Assembly (NCBI GenBank): GCA_021904315.1 | Contig: CM038912.1 | Span: 6,969,061 to 7,033,060, forward strand | Length of the DNA: 64,000 bases | DNA from: Sphagnum magellanicum | Taxonomy: Eukaryota; Streptophyta; Sphagnopsida; Sphagnales; Sphagnaceae | Direction of reading: 5' to 3' | Shown: in pieces, positions 1 to 13,230 of the stretch | Position numbering within the stretch: position 1 is the first letter of the stretch | How the letters are laid out: the number at the start of each line of letters is the position of its first letter | Made by a program: the position numbers and the translations under genes | Notes under the pieces: generated by a model | The model's database searches: none | What the model saw: only the letters and a program-made list of their open reading frames with translations | What the model was told of the DNA's origin: nothing

Positions 1-3000
1 AGAACTTCCACAATGTTTTTTGCATAAAGTTCTGGCAGCCCAATCAAACATAAAGAAATCAATTCTTGAAGAAACAATATTTTTTGATTTCAAATTATGT
101 GATGTTAAAATATGTTTGCAATGTGAAAAATAATCCGTGAACAGAACAGTTGCAGCTCGATTGCGGTTTCAAAGTGACCACGGAAAGTCTGATGCATACG
201 ATTTCTTTACTCCAGTCATTCATTGCAAAGCTCTGTTGAGATTTGGTTACTCTTTGTTGGGGATTTAGGAAACACGTATCTATATATCGACACATGATTA
301 AGGATGAGAGAGATGGAGGGCAAGCATAATTGACCTTGTACTAGGGAGAAAATGGTGCACTTCTATTTTCATGATCCCGATTGTAAAGTGGCTCGTGAGA
401 TGGCTAACACTTCAGCATTGAGGTTTCTTTTTCCTATATAGTTGAGGATTGCATCATTCTATTAGTTCTTTGGTCTAGACATGAACGACGTCTTCATCAT
501 ATATAGAGCCTTGAGACTACTGCAATCTCTCCCTGCTACCTCTTCTTTTGTGACAATTGGATTATGTTCATCACTGAAAATTTTGTACACAAATCAACAT
601 ATTTGAAACAGTGTGTGTGGCCCACCAAATCCCTGCCTGGGCGGGTCTAATCTTGAGTTGGCGCATAGATCATAATGATCAAAGTTCATACCCATTTGCA
701 GAGAAATTAAATTCTCATTTCCAAATTGCATTTTCACTCTAAGTATGTCAAGAACCCAAACTACGAATTAGTGCAAGAATTAGTTCAAGACTTGTCCTCT
801 TCATGTGGATCTGAGATTTTGGGCCCTATCAGGACTCATGGGTCTATGATCATCACTAGAAGATAATGCCATATAATGTGATCAAGAAAATGACATAGTC
901 TGCCACCCCTGGAAGACCTTCATGTAGCACAGAATGTGCCCTATGGGATGCATTCTGCCTCACCTCACCCTAGGGATGAACTAGGAGGCAGAATGTGTCT
1001 GTAGGCAAATTCCCTAATGTAAATGTCTGTAGGTAAGCCATAAAGTAGCACAGGTAGGTTGTGAAACTAAAATAGGTAGGTAGATAGGTAGGTACCAAAG
1101 ATAACAACATCAGCCTTGGCAGCTGATTTTACCATCTAAGTAAGATGGCCTAAAACCCCACCAAATCCCAAGGTACAGACTTTGGTGTTGTTTGGATCTC
1201 ACTTTCTAGCTAATTTCAGTTTTGGTTCTTCATTTCCTAAAAAGTTGTTTTCAAATTATCAATGTTTACTATGCTTAATTTTTATGTTTTCCTGCTGGTG
1301 GCCCTTCGCGGTTTACTTGAGTATCTTGAAAATATTGGACCCAACTCATAATTTTGAATAAATTGTTTTTTTGGAAGAAAGCCTTACATAAGGCATAATT
1401 AAATAGGCGGTAATGAAAATGTGAAATTACAAGTTAGTAATATTAAATGTCCACATTACATTAATGTTGAAAAATATCCATACATATGAACATAGTTGAT
1501 ATTTCGATAGTATTGTAAAAAGCCAAATTCTTGTGGTGGAGTGCAGAATACTTTCTATTTCTATGAAAAGGATCTAATAGAAACTTTTTAATGAGGAAAA
1601 AATATTGTAATCTAATAGATATGAATGAAATGCATCCCTCCACCAATTTCTGGGCCCGTCCAACAAGAATGGCCATGCAACTTTGTAAGTTTTGAGCATG
1701 CTACATGTTTGGAATTTGTCCATGTGACAAAATTATCTTAATTTTTAAGGAAATGACATCCAATCTTTTGTGAATGTGACAAAATTGAAGTACAGTAATG
1801 CCCAATCAAGTTTGCTGATAGATATGTAGGTAATATACTTTAGTGATTTTGTGGTTGGAATCCAATGGTATGTATGTGGTTGAAATTCTGGTGAATACCT
1901 ATGGAAAATTGAAAAGAAGTGCTTTGTGGACTGTTGAAATGGGAAAAAAGGTGCAACATATACAAGGTTTTAAAAAATTGGCATTAGAGATTTTTTGCGA
2001 GCACTAAATCTAGTCAATAACTGTCATTGGATACCCCTTTGGGTACAACACAATATATCAAGTGTCAATGGACAAAATCACAAGATCTCATGCACTATGA
2101 CAATGACTAAACATGATGCGAATCTAAAGAGGTAGTTGTGGATGAAATATGAAGTTATCAAATGGGCTCAATGAATCATGGTGATTAGTTGGGAGGAATG
2201 TCAAATCTGGGACATTCATGTTGGATAAGCGTTCATTAGATGGACATTTAATAGATGGATGTTGATAGGATGGACAATTTGGGAAATTCTGACCAAGCAT
2301 TCTTCTTTGCCATTTACATGCAAGTTGTTCTTGACACTTCAACATTGCTTGTGGTTGAGCACTATGTTATTTGGTGAGGCACACGAACAATAGATGAACA
2401 TCATAATTATGCAGGAAGTTGGCCTCACAAAGGTTAATTGTTCCTGCCCAAAATATGCATTTTTTCTTTTCAAGATGGATACTGGCAATGAGTTCTAAGT
2501 TTCATGCCTTAGTTCATATGTCTTAGGATTTTCATTCATGATAGAAACTTGGGTGTGACATTTGAACCAAGAGTGACAACTTGCATTGCAAGGGAGTTCA
2601 TATGGAAGAGCTTTGAAATATCATTCATAATTATTGCAAGGACAACATGAGTTTCTATACAAAAGATGTATTTACTAGGCTTTAAAGTCAAGAGTGGAAA
2701 ACATTTTTCATCATTGTTCAATAGGGTTGCATGTAGATAAATGCTCTATCCCAAGATCTTTAGTGCCTTATAGTCTTCCTTCACCACTTGTAACCTATGA
2801 ACTAGAACCATTGCTCAAATATTGTATTGATTGTCCATGCTTAGGAGATCTACTGTTGTTTAGGCTTCTAATGCACTAGCATACATGGGGAGTGAACGTA
2901 ATTTTGTGCAATAAAGGGAATTATAATGCACATTTCAAGGATTAAATGTTATGTTTGCATAGAGCCAAATGGAACATGATTACATATGTGCATATAGGGG

Positions 3001-3715
3001 GTTGGTAAATTGAATCCACACATGACAACGATGACACATCTTTCTTTTAGGTTTGACCCATGTATAATAAATTTGTTCTTGAATTTCTTGAAATGTCAAC
3101 CCTATTCATTTTTATGCTAGCAGATGTGACAAATTTTCCATTCTTTTCCAAAGTAAATAATGATAGGGTTTGTTGTACTTGTACAAGAGCTGGCAAAAAA
3201 ATATTGGCTTGGCTAGCAGAATTCAAGGGATGTGGAGGAGGAAATTTTTGACATTTAATCAATCAAAAACAATTTACACCAATATTAACAAGTGGGAAGA
3301 ATCAAAAAACAAGTTGCAATACTATAAGATAAGTCTCTACAGATAAGCACTTGTATTCAGATCCAAAGATTTATTCTATGGCATTGAGGGTAGATCTTGT
3401 GGTCCAAGTTGATGATCATTGAATTTATAATTCCATTGTTGTGCAAGTGTATAAGTCAATCACATTAGATTTTTGTGTACATAATTTTGTAATATTAAAT
3501 AGAATAATAATCATGGAAAATACACCCATCAGTTGATATTTAATTTTTAAAATACAAATTAAATTTTTTTTAAATTAATTTATTGTTGCCATGTGACAAC
3601 CTTGGCTAAATTCAAAATTGTATTGTTCATTTATGAATTGCAACATGGCAATTTATTCCAAATTTTTAAAGTTATTGACCGTTTATGGGTTGTCACATGG
3701 TAACCTAGTGCTAGG
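1..3715. other. AT-rich intergenic DNA, no gene seen
   Basis: Reading frames here are all under about 75 codons and none resembles a known protein. A short run of TAGG-type tetranucleotides lies near 1,068-1,092. I see no RNA gene or intact transposon. Confidence 0.6.
1068..1092. repeat. TAGG-type simple repeat
   Basis: The run reads as overlapping GGTAGGTAGATAGGTAGG units. Similar GGTAGG/CCTACC tracts recur near 10.63-10.74, 20.42-20.52, 33.78-33.90, 41.2-41.75 and 48.56-48.66 kb, so this may be the edge of a dispersed family rather than an isolated microsatellite. Confidence 0.6.
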
Positions 3716-3719
3716 AAAT

Positions 3720-3940
3720 GAACATTTTTTGGTCCAATTGTGTGACATCGCATAGAAACCAAAGTTTAATCTTCCTAGCCTAGGTTGCATATGATAGGAA
3801 GTATAGGCTAGGCAACCTAACTTAGGAGCCTAAACTAAAAATGAATTTAAAATAAGCTAGGTTGCAAGAGTGAGGATTTGAACCCCTTGCCTCCACTTCA
3901 ATGAGGGTTTGAATCGTTATCCAATACTCTATAACTTTTT
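3720..3940 (-). mobile_element. SINE-like element (tRNA-derived), copy 1
   Basis: Read on the minus strand, a pol III B-box-like sequence GGGGTTCAAATCCTCA lies at 3,886-3,871. A weaker A-box-like TGGATAACGAT lies about 30 bp before it (3,923-3,913). Downstream come GCAACCTA and a CCTAAG...TAGGTTGCC...TAGGC body. The same order of motifs is found on the plus strand at 61.79-61.99 kb, so I read the two as copies of one tRNA-derived SINE family. Ends, tail and target duplication are not resolved. It could instead be two diverged tRNA pseudogenes with similar flanks. Confidence 0.5.
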
Positions 3941-3959
3941 ATTAGAAGCACAATTAATC

Positions 3960-4310
3960 ATCACAAAGTTATAAATATTAACATATTTTTGTCTAAGTTT
4001 GACCTAGGTTTATTTAAGTTAACATAAGCCATCACCAAATCTAACCTAAGTTAAACTAGTCTAACCTAGGCCTCCTTAGGCTATTGTAGGTTAACCTAAT
4101 ATTACCTAAGGCTACTTAGGTTAAACTTAAAAACTAAATTTAAGGTAAATTAAACCAAATCTAAACATAGTTTAAACCCTAAGTGTAAATTAAACTTAAA
4201 TTAAACCCAAAGGCTAAATTTAGGTGAAACTTAAATGTTTAACTTAAGTCAAACGTAAAAATTAAACTTAATCTAAACTTAAGTTAAACCTAAGTTAAAC
4301 TTTACTCTTC
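3960..4310. repeat. Degenerate AACCTAA / TTAAACTTAAG repeat tract
   Basis: The stretch is built almost entirely from variants of AACCTA, TTAGG and TTAAACTTAAG, without a fixed period. It sits between the SINE-like copy and the helicase remnant. It is probably a decayed low-complexity array. The sequence is only loosely telomere-like and no clean TTTAGGG run is present. Confidence 0.6.
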
Positions 4311-4536
4311 AATAATTGTTGCCACATTCAAATGTAACCATGACATACGTTGCCTCATTGGTGGAGATGGACCTAACATAACATATTACATTATGAAGTA
4401 TACAACTAAAAACCAAAATGAATTTGAAAATTTGACTACCTTCCATTTAAGTGCATTCGACAATTAGGTTAATCAAGAATCTAACCTTCCTAACAATGTA
4501 GATATTAACATAAAGTGACGCCAGAGGATATCAATC

Positions 4537-6340
4537 ATGATATGTTCTCTGTCCTTTAAGCAAAAGATTGCAACTTCGATGGCATGCCTATATCTACTTC
4601 AAGGTGGTCCCTTTTACAAATCTCATCACATGGATCCAATAACATTTCAAGTTAGAATAAAGGATCTTCATCATGTTCCACATGCCAATTCAATCCTCCA
4701 ACATTTTACAACTACATTTATTGAATTCAATATGATTCTAGTCATGGTGGAAATGATTGTAGCAGCTACAATTAATATGAACTGGATACCCCTTCCTACT
4801 ATTTCATCTCCTATTTTAATGTACCCTTTTTTAAAAGACGTTTTAATTGTTTGTAATCTTAAACAAAAACAAAATGTCATGTTCATGTTAACAAGGTGCA
4901 TGTTACTCAATTCATATGATAATCTTATATCTATAGAAACCTTTTTCACTTGTCTTGGTGGAGATGCAGGAACTAGTAAAGTCATGTCATCAAGGCTCTA
5001 TTGACCTTAACCTCTAGCTAACAACAACCAAATTTTGTCAAGGTAGTATCGAAATGGGAATTGTTGTTATTAATGTTGAAAGTCAAATAATTCATGTAAC
5101 CTTCAATTTCAAACTCCATGGAAAGCTACAAAGTGCCCAACCCACTATTAAGGACATTGAAAATTTTGTTAGACTACATCTATTGAACATTGAAGAGGTT
5201 TCAACATGTGCACAAACAATTTTTGGATCCAAAGATGCACACTTGAAACAATTTTTAAAATGCCCCAACATTGCAACTGGCGGAATGCACATCCTTTATT
5301 AAAGTGATTGGTTCCAACTTGGCCCTACAATTGACCCAACATTATTTACCCAACCTTCTCCGAATGCATTTGTTCAAAACTAGGTTGGCTACAACCTCTA
5401 TAAAAAAATTAATCATTCAATCTATTTGATAGAAATCATGTGACAACAAGACAACCTGAATTTTACAACATCTCTTCGAAGATTTCGCACTAGAATTCCT
5501 AGTAACCATGATGTCAATGCCATCAATTCGAGACATATGGACTTCAATATTGTAACAACCACTTTTGAGTTCAAGCCTATTTTATTTATATCAAACTTGT
5601 TTAAGTCACTTTCAATTGTTCATGTGCAAAACTATTTGTCATACAAAGGGAATTTCCACCAATACAATTTCATGTTTGTGTCACAAGGGGCCACCATTTG
5701 ACTTTTTCTATTCTTGCACATCAAAGCCTCAAATGTTTACGCGATGACAAAACAAGTTGTTTACCAATGATTTTGGAACTTGCAGTTGGAATGCCCATCA
5801 TGTGCACAAAAAACAACTCTGGACCCATGGAAGTTGCTAATAAAACCTTGGGTCATGTTATTGGCTATCAATTGCCAGAAATTGCAACTACACATCACCA
5901 AGTCATTGATGAAACTTCTAGGTATATAATACTTGTTTCATCCATGTTACCTGAAATAGTCTTCATAAAATTGCTTAACCATGACCAAATTTTAGATCTT
6001 GAACTTTCACCTGGGATTATTGGCATCCACCCAATATGGGAATGAGATGTATTCATCCAGCTTCCAACCCAAAGTTTCATTGTTCCTATTGAACAAATTC
6101 CCATCGTCCTTGCCTTTGCCCTCATAATTGACAAATGCCAAGGATTAACCCTTTGAAGAGAAATCATGGGACCACTCTTACATCCATCCCAAAAAAACTT
6201 GAAAAAAATGGCACATTATATGTACCTTTATCATGAGTGAAATGTTTGGTAGACTTGCAAGTTCTTGACCCCTTTCCCATACTATTTTAAAATATTTTTA
6301 ACTAATAAATGTTCACCTCACAAAAGACAAACATTTATGA
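4537..6340 (+). pseudogene. Pif1-family helicase remnant (Helitron-like)
   Basis: Pif1-family proteins are 5'-3' DNA helicases; in plants they occur as cellular enzymes and as the helicase half of Helitron transposons. Motifs appear in the family order but in shifting frames. 4,537-5,004 ends in a Walker A-like stretch (4,953-4,983) reading GGDAGTSKV where the family has GTGKS. 5,054-5,302 resembles the next block. About 5,380-5,560 reads GYNLYKKINHS, then QQDNLNFTTSLRRFR, like the LW-F / RQ-D-F--LL-R-R block. 5,698-6,045 carries ELAVGMPIMCTKN and VANKTLGHVIGYQLPE, the A/PVM-T-N and NGT-G-V-G motifs. 6,090-6,163 reads VLAFALIIDKCQGLTL, the final Y/FA-T-HK-QG-T motif. Frameshifts, several stops and the damaged Walker A mean it is dead. 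No Rep/HUH domain or Helitron ends were seen, so the Helitron origin is an inference. Confidence 0.84.
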
Positions 6341-8950
6341 GCTTTAGAGCACATTGCTTGATGCACATGTTTGCATCATACATTATGGGAAAATAAAAAA
6401 AACAAGTTAATATGAATTTATTTATAACAACCAAAGAGTTAATAGAATTTGGATTTGCAAATAACTACACATATACATCTGCATAACTTATGAACTTTGA
6501 TGAGTGAACCCCATACTTTAAAATATTCCTTTTAATGTAACTCTCACATAAAGACTTTAGGATACCTATGTTAGTAGCCTCCTAAAATATGATTATCCTA
6601 ACTACTTAAGTTAACCTAAATTACCCTAAATTAACATAGGTAGCTTTTGTATGCCTAGCTATTTAGATGCTTGTAAGTAATTTGATCTACACTTTCCCAT
6701 CCTAGGCTATACAATCATGTAGTCATATAATGTCTTAAACAACTACCAACCCAATCATGGACATAGTCATGAATTGGGGATTATTAGTATTATGTGAATT
6801 TGAATTTATTCACCATCATTGTACTAGTTGAAGATATTGATGACATTGGTAACATAAAACTTTTTCAATTGAGTTTCATAACTTGCTAAGTTGGGCTTGA
6901 ATGGCACTTGTATTGTAATTTAGTTTGTTTTAAAAAATAAAAGATTGATATCATGCAAAACTACAATAGGGTTGACAAGTCCTATATTCTTTGGATGAAT
7001 ACAAGTTTTCTTTTGCTAAGATAATTAGAGATGATTAAATTCAAAAATCACAATATCAAATGTTGCCAATAGATCTTTTTGATTATGCTCATCTTGAGGT
7101 TTGTCATGATATTGTTCTTGGAGTGTTAACATATAGGGTCAAATCAGTACAATTTTATAACATTTAGAAAAAAACAATCATTGTTGGTATTGATCCACAA
7201 GACAACATAAAAAGCTCAAAAAACATGGTTGTCAACTTGATAACATGGTACAACAAATAGCCCAATGTTGCATAGAACCTAATGATATTTTGAACAATTT
7301 GGTTTTAAGCTTTCATTGTTTCAAAATGTCTTAATCCTTCAAGTACTTCAAAGCATTCATAGTTGAAATATCAATTCTTAGTTTATGACATAATAATGAA
7401 GGTGCAAGGTTACCAAATGGTAGTGATGGTAATTTTTGATATAAACACATAATAGAAACTTTTTAAATATTCAATATACTCCCTATTATTTGGTACCAAA
7501 TTCAATTGTTGGCTTCAAGGTAAAAATTGAGAATAAAATTGCATTAGTGAAAGACATTTGACTTATCTCATGCACAAAAAAAATGGAAGAGGAATTTAAT
7601 GTAAATGCAACTAAAAATAAAATCAAAACTAATCATGGACTTAACAGAGATTGGACCATTGTATGAAGCATGATTCTCTAATACTTAGAAGTAAGTATCC
7701 ATGGGGATTACTTCCCAATGGGGCAATCAATAATTCTGAATTCTTGAATTTTTCATTTTTGAATACTTCATGTCCAAAACTTCAAAGCACCATAATTATC
7801 AAAAAACTTATCAAATATATGATCATTCCTATAACCCTCATCAAAAGCTTTCCAACATTAAATTAAAACCTTGATTTGGATTAATTTGTTCATCCAAATT
7901 TTGCTCTAAGTGTGTAAGACTTTTTAGGTCACTATGTGTTCCACATATTCAGATAATTTTATTGTTTGCAATACAACTATACTTGTAAATGGTAGCCCAA
8001 AATTGTATAACATTCTTTGAACTATTTTTAGTAACATGTTAACAACCATGCCATAAATGGTAATTGTTCCAAAGAAATGAAATAAGTCATTTTAAAGTTC
8101 ATTTCTTCCTTTGCAAGGCTAGAACCGGTGAATTTCTTACTCAATGCATTTGTGGACATTAATTATTTATGTCATTATCTAAAATAGCCATTAGTGAAAC
8201 TGAACTTGTCAAAGTGTTTATGGGCATTAGCCAAGGATATTCAAAGGTTAAAGGTTGTTAGTCATAATCCTTCCAGTGCAAGGTTACTAGGTGGAAGTTC
8301 ACAACATGCATTAACAATTCTTAATTCACCTAGTTCGGAACAAAAATATATGGATAATTTCAAGAGGCAAAACCTTTTTTTTTCAATCCCATTTGCTTAA
8401 GCTGACAATCAGGTTTTCCCTAGTGCAAATATTTCTAACCTACCATGAATTCATGTAAACATTAGCTCCAATTCTCATTTCTTGTCTACCTTCAATCCTA
8501 CATGAATTTTTAGATGCTAACATGATGTAGAAGGCCAATTCATTTCCACTGACCGAAAAGGCCTAAAAATTTGAAAACAAGTAGGGTAGATAGGTTGGTA
8601 ACCGAACACTTAATAGTTCAAAGGGCTAGGGTTTAATGACCATGCATTTTATGGCCTTGATGTTTCAAGACTTTTGGTAGGGCACTAGTGTCACCACTAG
8701 TAGCCTTTTAGATATTCCAAATTGGCTAGTAAGGAATGCAAAAGTTGGAGCCTCCCAAAGTTAATGGGGTCTTTGAAAAAAAATCTCCCCTAGAATGCAC
8801 TCCAACTTTATTAGTTGGATTTTGCAACTATAAAAAATTTGAAGAAAAAATATTGTTTGATACACATGTTTGCATCATGCATTATGCATTAAATCATATA
8901 CAAAAATATCTAGTAATACATTACATTATTTATCATTTATCATTTTGATT
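6341..8950. other. Intergenic DNA with decayed repeats, no gene seen
   Basis: No recognisable protein. Near 6,356-6,390 and 8,857-8,890 a similar motif recurs (CACATGTTTGCATCAT followed by a CATTATG variant), so the two sites may be pieces of one repeat. Near 7,828-7,860 lies a CTCATCAAAAGCTTTCCAAC motif also seen at 17.7, 17.86, 47.75 and 47.9 kb. Confidence 0.5.
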
Positions 8951-10579
8951 TACTTAATTTATTTCAAATTTTTTTAAGGAAGATAAAATGCAAATAGAAT
9001 CATTATTTTCAATTATGAAATTCTTGAATTGACATTAAATAACCTTCGATTAATCCAAAGTTTTTTTTCCCCAATCATGAGGTTCTAGTAGAATAAACAC
9101 GAATGTCATTCATTTATTTGTATTGTTTAAACATCAATGTCATGTGCATTGCTTAGACATGATTGTTATATGCTCATTTGTATCATTTAGACATAAATGT
9201 TGTATGTATATTCATGTTGTTTACACATGAAAGTCATGCACACTACTTTTGTGTTTAAATAATGCACAACACTTGTGTTTAAATAACACGAACCTATGAA
9301 AAAATAAATTTCACACAGATTTGGAATTAACCCATGAAGCTTGTAAATTTTTTATGATGTGAATGGTAGAATTTCTCTTCAATTCTTGAATGTGCTTCCA
9401 AATGCAATAGAAATGAAATTTGTTGCAATATTTTATATTCAGGTATGTAGTATTCATTTGATTTCATTTGATTTGAACCCAAAATGTTTGACACTATAAA
9501 AAATCTTGTCTATCGGAACCACATTGCCCTGTAACTAGAGCTCCACAACAATTAATATACAATAACACTAGACAATTAGAACACGGAAATAAAAGCAATC
9601 AAAAAATAAAATTCCACATCAAAAAATTAAGGAATTTTAATGTAATTATAGCTTAATTGCGAATGGTACACCTATACAATGTAATGTACACACTATAATA
9701 CAAATGTAATCAATCATGTTAGATTTATTAACAAATTGCATTTTGGTTGTGCATGCCAATTGTATTACAACTAGTGTAAAAGTAGCATCTAATTAACAAC
9801 ATGCTATAAAAAATGTATAGTGTCAACACATCTAATCATGCCACATATACACGTTTTCACTACCCATTAAATATGACACTTCCAACTAATTCTCAATTAT
9901 AATTTCCATTGATACAATTAGTTATGTCACTATGTTGCCACTATAGAAGTATCATTTTCCCATTATTTTATGATTGTTTATTCAATTGTTAATAGATTCA
10001 TAACTTTAAAAATTCATATTTAATATTTAATATTTAATAATTAATTTACTTTATTACTATGAATCAATTAACGTAAAATAAATAAATAATTTTAAATATG
10101 AATTAATCAATCTAATTCAAAAAAATAAATTGTTAATTAATTCAAATAAGTAGCTATAAGATAACCCAAATTTTTAATTTTGAAAATTCAAATGATTAAT
10201 TATTTGAGTTTTACTTGAATTCAGATTATTAAATATTTGATAATTAACTAAATAATTATTGGAATTAAAATAATTAGTTCAAATCATTATTTTAGATAAT
10301 TAATTATTGACTATTAATTCACATATATAATTATCAAATAATTACCTATTAGATTCTATAATTTACAAAATTAAAAATGTACATAAAGAATGTGGGAAAT
10401 GTTTTTTCTAGTTGCAACTTAATTTGTATCTAATTTGCAACTAAAAGATTTAACCCATATATTTTGTCCATGAACCTCATCTCACAAACTATACAAAAAA
10501 GATGTCCTTTCTTGTGTGTGCATATTAAAATACATGTGTCAATTTGGGATGAACTCGAAAAAATTTAACCTTAAAAAAA

Positions 10580-10581
<2 letters not shown>

Positions 10582-10619
<38 letters not shown>
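10582..10619. repeat. (AT)n microsatellite
   Basis: An uninterrupted AT dinucleotide run of about 19 units, preceded by an A-rich stretch and followed by a CCTAC-rich tract. Confidence 0.95.
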
Positions 10620-10622
<3 letters not shown>

Positions 10623-10628
10623 TATTAT

Positions 10629-10745
10629 TTTGCTTACCTACTACCCTTCTACCTTCCTACTTACCTAATTTTACTTACATACCTAGGTAGGTAGCTAGGA
10701 CCTAACAACATACCTACCTATGCTTATGCATTGACTACCTAACTA
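10629..10745. repeat. CCTACC / GGTAGG-rich tract
   Basis: Dense CCTAC, CTTACCTA and GGTAGGTAG motifs, including a central ACCTAGGTAGGT palindrome. This is one of several loci in the window with the same motif set; the 20.4 and 41.4 kb loci share flanking sequence too. Confidence 0.55.
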
Positions 10746-12079
10746 CTTAAATTTTATTTTATTTTCTCAAAATTCAATTAATATGCCACATGACAACTTT
10801 TGATTGTGCCATGTGTCACAATCCAAGACCATATAAAATAAACAATCATAATGTATGGTAAAGATCAATATTTCAAAAAGAAAATAATTTCACCCAAAAT
10901 TTTCATAATGCCAAATGTTAGATTTTGATGGATTGTTGAAAAGTAAAGTCATTACCATTGTAGTTGCAAACTTGTTACATTAGAATTGCACAATAATTGT
11001 TCATACATAGATGTAATTGAATTGCATGAGTTGCATATGTATATGGTTTCACATACGATGAATTGCATATGTTGCAACTCATGTAACTTGTCTAATAACA
11101 CTCATGTTTGTGGAAATACATTCAGTTGCAATGGATTGGAAATGGTTGTTGCAATTCAAAAATTCAGTTGTAAGTCCAATTGCAAATCACCCCATTTTTT
11201 CATAGTGTAATAAACCAAAAATGATTTTTTTAAAGGAAATTCAAATGGATTTGGTCAATTGATTTTTCCTTTTGTTTTTGGGGTTGCATGGGGTTTTTTA
11301 AAAGTTTTCAAATGGACAATGCTTTCATTTTTTAAAAACAAATATTTAATAAATGGTCATCATGAGTTTCATATTGTAGCTTAAGGTCAATTTCATCATT
11401 CAGTAATCCTTGAAACCTTAAAATGGAATCCATAAAATGTACACAAGGAGGTGTCAAAAATAACAATTATTTCACATTAAAAATCATGGAATTTGTGAAA
11501 GCTTCTTTTACAAGCCACTACTTGATTGTTGGGTTTTGTGATAAATATTAGGTGACCCATTTCCTACCCACCCCGCTAAGCAACAACAAGAAAGAGCCAA
11601 CATTTGTGTTTGTTTAATTTCTTCATATTATCGAATTCACAAGTTAGTAGCTACATTATTAGATCATTTTTCCTTTTTTTCACAATTTGACTCCGATAAC
11701 AACAAGCCTTACAATTCATTTCAAAACCCTTAGGGATCATTTTTTTTCTCTTACAAAACTTCTAAGTATCATTAACTATGTAATGGGTTTAAGAGCTTAT
11801 TGTAAAAAATGCCTTCTAACTCAAATGCCATGTACTTTTAAGTGTTTTCAATGGTAGACTCCATGAAGTCCATTTCAACAACTACAATTTTTCTAACTAT
11901 TGCTTACAAGAAGGCCTTATGACCATTTCCCATCATGGTTTGGTAATAAACTTTTCATCAAATCCCAAGTTTGCAAAACAAACTATGATGAAATTCTCTT
12001 CTTTGAATAGTAATGGAAACTCCTGGCTCCTAATAGACTCTATACTACACCACATGTAGGGGCTCAAGCACCCTACTAA

Positions 12080-12433
12080 TTCCAAAATGGTGCTTGAAAT
12101 GGGAAATTGATAATAGCAACAATAGTAGTAGTAAGTGAAACAAATGTGAAAAAACTATCTAGATTTTCTTCTAGCTATTATTCAACGAGATTTAATGTGT
12201 TGGTAAAATTGAAATCAATGAAACAAAGTCCTACAAATGAGACCAAGTCTAAAGATGTGATGTGTGATGACAAGAAGAAGTTAGATGAGATAGTCTCGAG
12301 GAAATGACATTAATGTGACAATCTTGTTGTAGGAAGCCTTCGTAGGAATAATAGAAATTGGTACAAGAAAAAGATACTTTAATCAAATGTTTCTTCTTCA
12401 CTGATCTTATTACAAACAAGTTTATAATTCATG
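12080..12433 (+). repeat. Direct repeat, copy A (about 350 bp)
   Basis: From AATTCCAAAATGGTGCTTG to ACAAGTTTATAATTCATGA this segment matches 12,876-13,230 with only about seven substitutions and no indel that I noticed. Both copies hold the same 66-codon reading frame (12,107-12,307), starting MIIATIVVVSETNVKKL and ending LDEIVSRK. The frame is not recognised as any known protein. The pair, separated by about 440 bp, could be the LTRs of a very short retroelement or a local segmental duplication. No convincing primer-binding site or TG...CA ends were seen, so duplication is favoured. Confidence 0.85.
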
Positions 12434-12875
12434 ATTTTTATCTTTTGCAAAAAGTAAATCTAAGAAACGACTACCTTTTTCATTGAGAATCACACATGTG
12501 GTAATTTGATCATGACAAGTTTGAGTTTCATCATCATTGGCAATGATCTACCACTATTCTTCATGGCACTAAGAAAATGATATTCAAACATGAAAAAAAC
12601 AACAAGGAATCTATTAGCATTGCAAAATAAAAAGATGCGAAAAATCTAACAATGACAAATTGTCAATCCATCAACAAGAAGACTTCAAACTATGCTACAA
12701 CATAAAAGTTGATTTCAGTCCCATTAGTGGTTTCTTGTCAAGGAAATAATGAGTTCCAAACCTCAACTTAATTTGCCTAAACAAAACTAGATTCATGTGT
12801 GCACAAAAAGGGGCCAAATCATCAATAGCCATAAGTTACTAAGAAGGTAAAAAGAAACAAGCTCATGAATTATAA

Positions 12876-13230
12876 TTCCAAAATGGTGCTTGAAATGGGA
12901 AATTGATAATAGCAACAATAGTAGTAGTAAGTGAAACAAATGTGAAAAAATTGTGTAGATTTTCTTCTAGCTATTATTCAACGAGATTTAATGTGTTGGT
13001 AAAATTGAAATCAATGAAACAAAGTCTTACAAATGAGACCAAGTTTAAAGATGTAATGTGTGATGACAAGAAGAAGTTAGATGAGATAGTCTCGAGGAAA
13101 TGACATTAATGTGACAATCTTGTTGTAGGAAGCCTTCGTAGGAATAATAGAAATTGGTACAAGAAAATGATACTTTAATCAAATGTTTCTTTTTCACTGA
13201 TCTTATTACAAACAAGTTTATAATTCATGA
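12876..13230 (+). repeat. Direct repeat, copy B (about 350 bp)
   Basis: Second copy, offset by 796 bp from copy A. The 66-codon frame recurs at 12,903-13,103 with S/C, P/L and S/F replacements. At least three of the few base changes alter an amino acid, so the copies show no clear sign of protein-level constraint. Both the end of copy A and the bases before copy B contain TTATAATTC/ATTATAATTC, a short homology that could have helped the duplication. Confidence 0.85.

Larger units (their letters stand above)
8951..12077. other. Very AT-rich desert
   Basis: No gene seen. From about 9,950 to 10,400 the sequence is nearly all A and T with many TAATTAATT-like motifs, the composition expected of matrix-attachment or relic repeat DNA. 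An (AT)n tract and a CCTACC-rich tract follow at 10.58-10.74 kb. Confidence 0.6.

Noticed and set aside
12107..12307. The duplicated 66-codon frame as a conserved small gene.
   Set aside because: The copies are too young to show constraint and the few changes include amino-acid replacements; conservation follows from the recent duplication.
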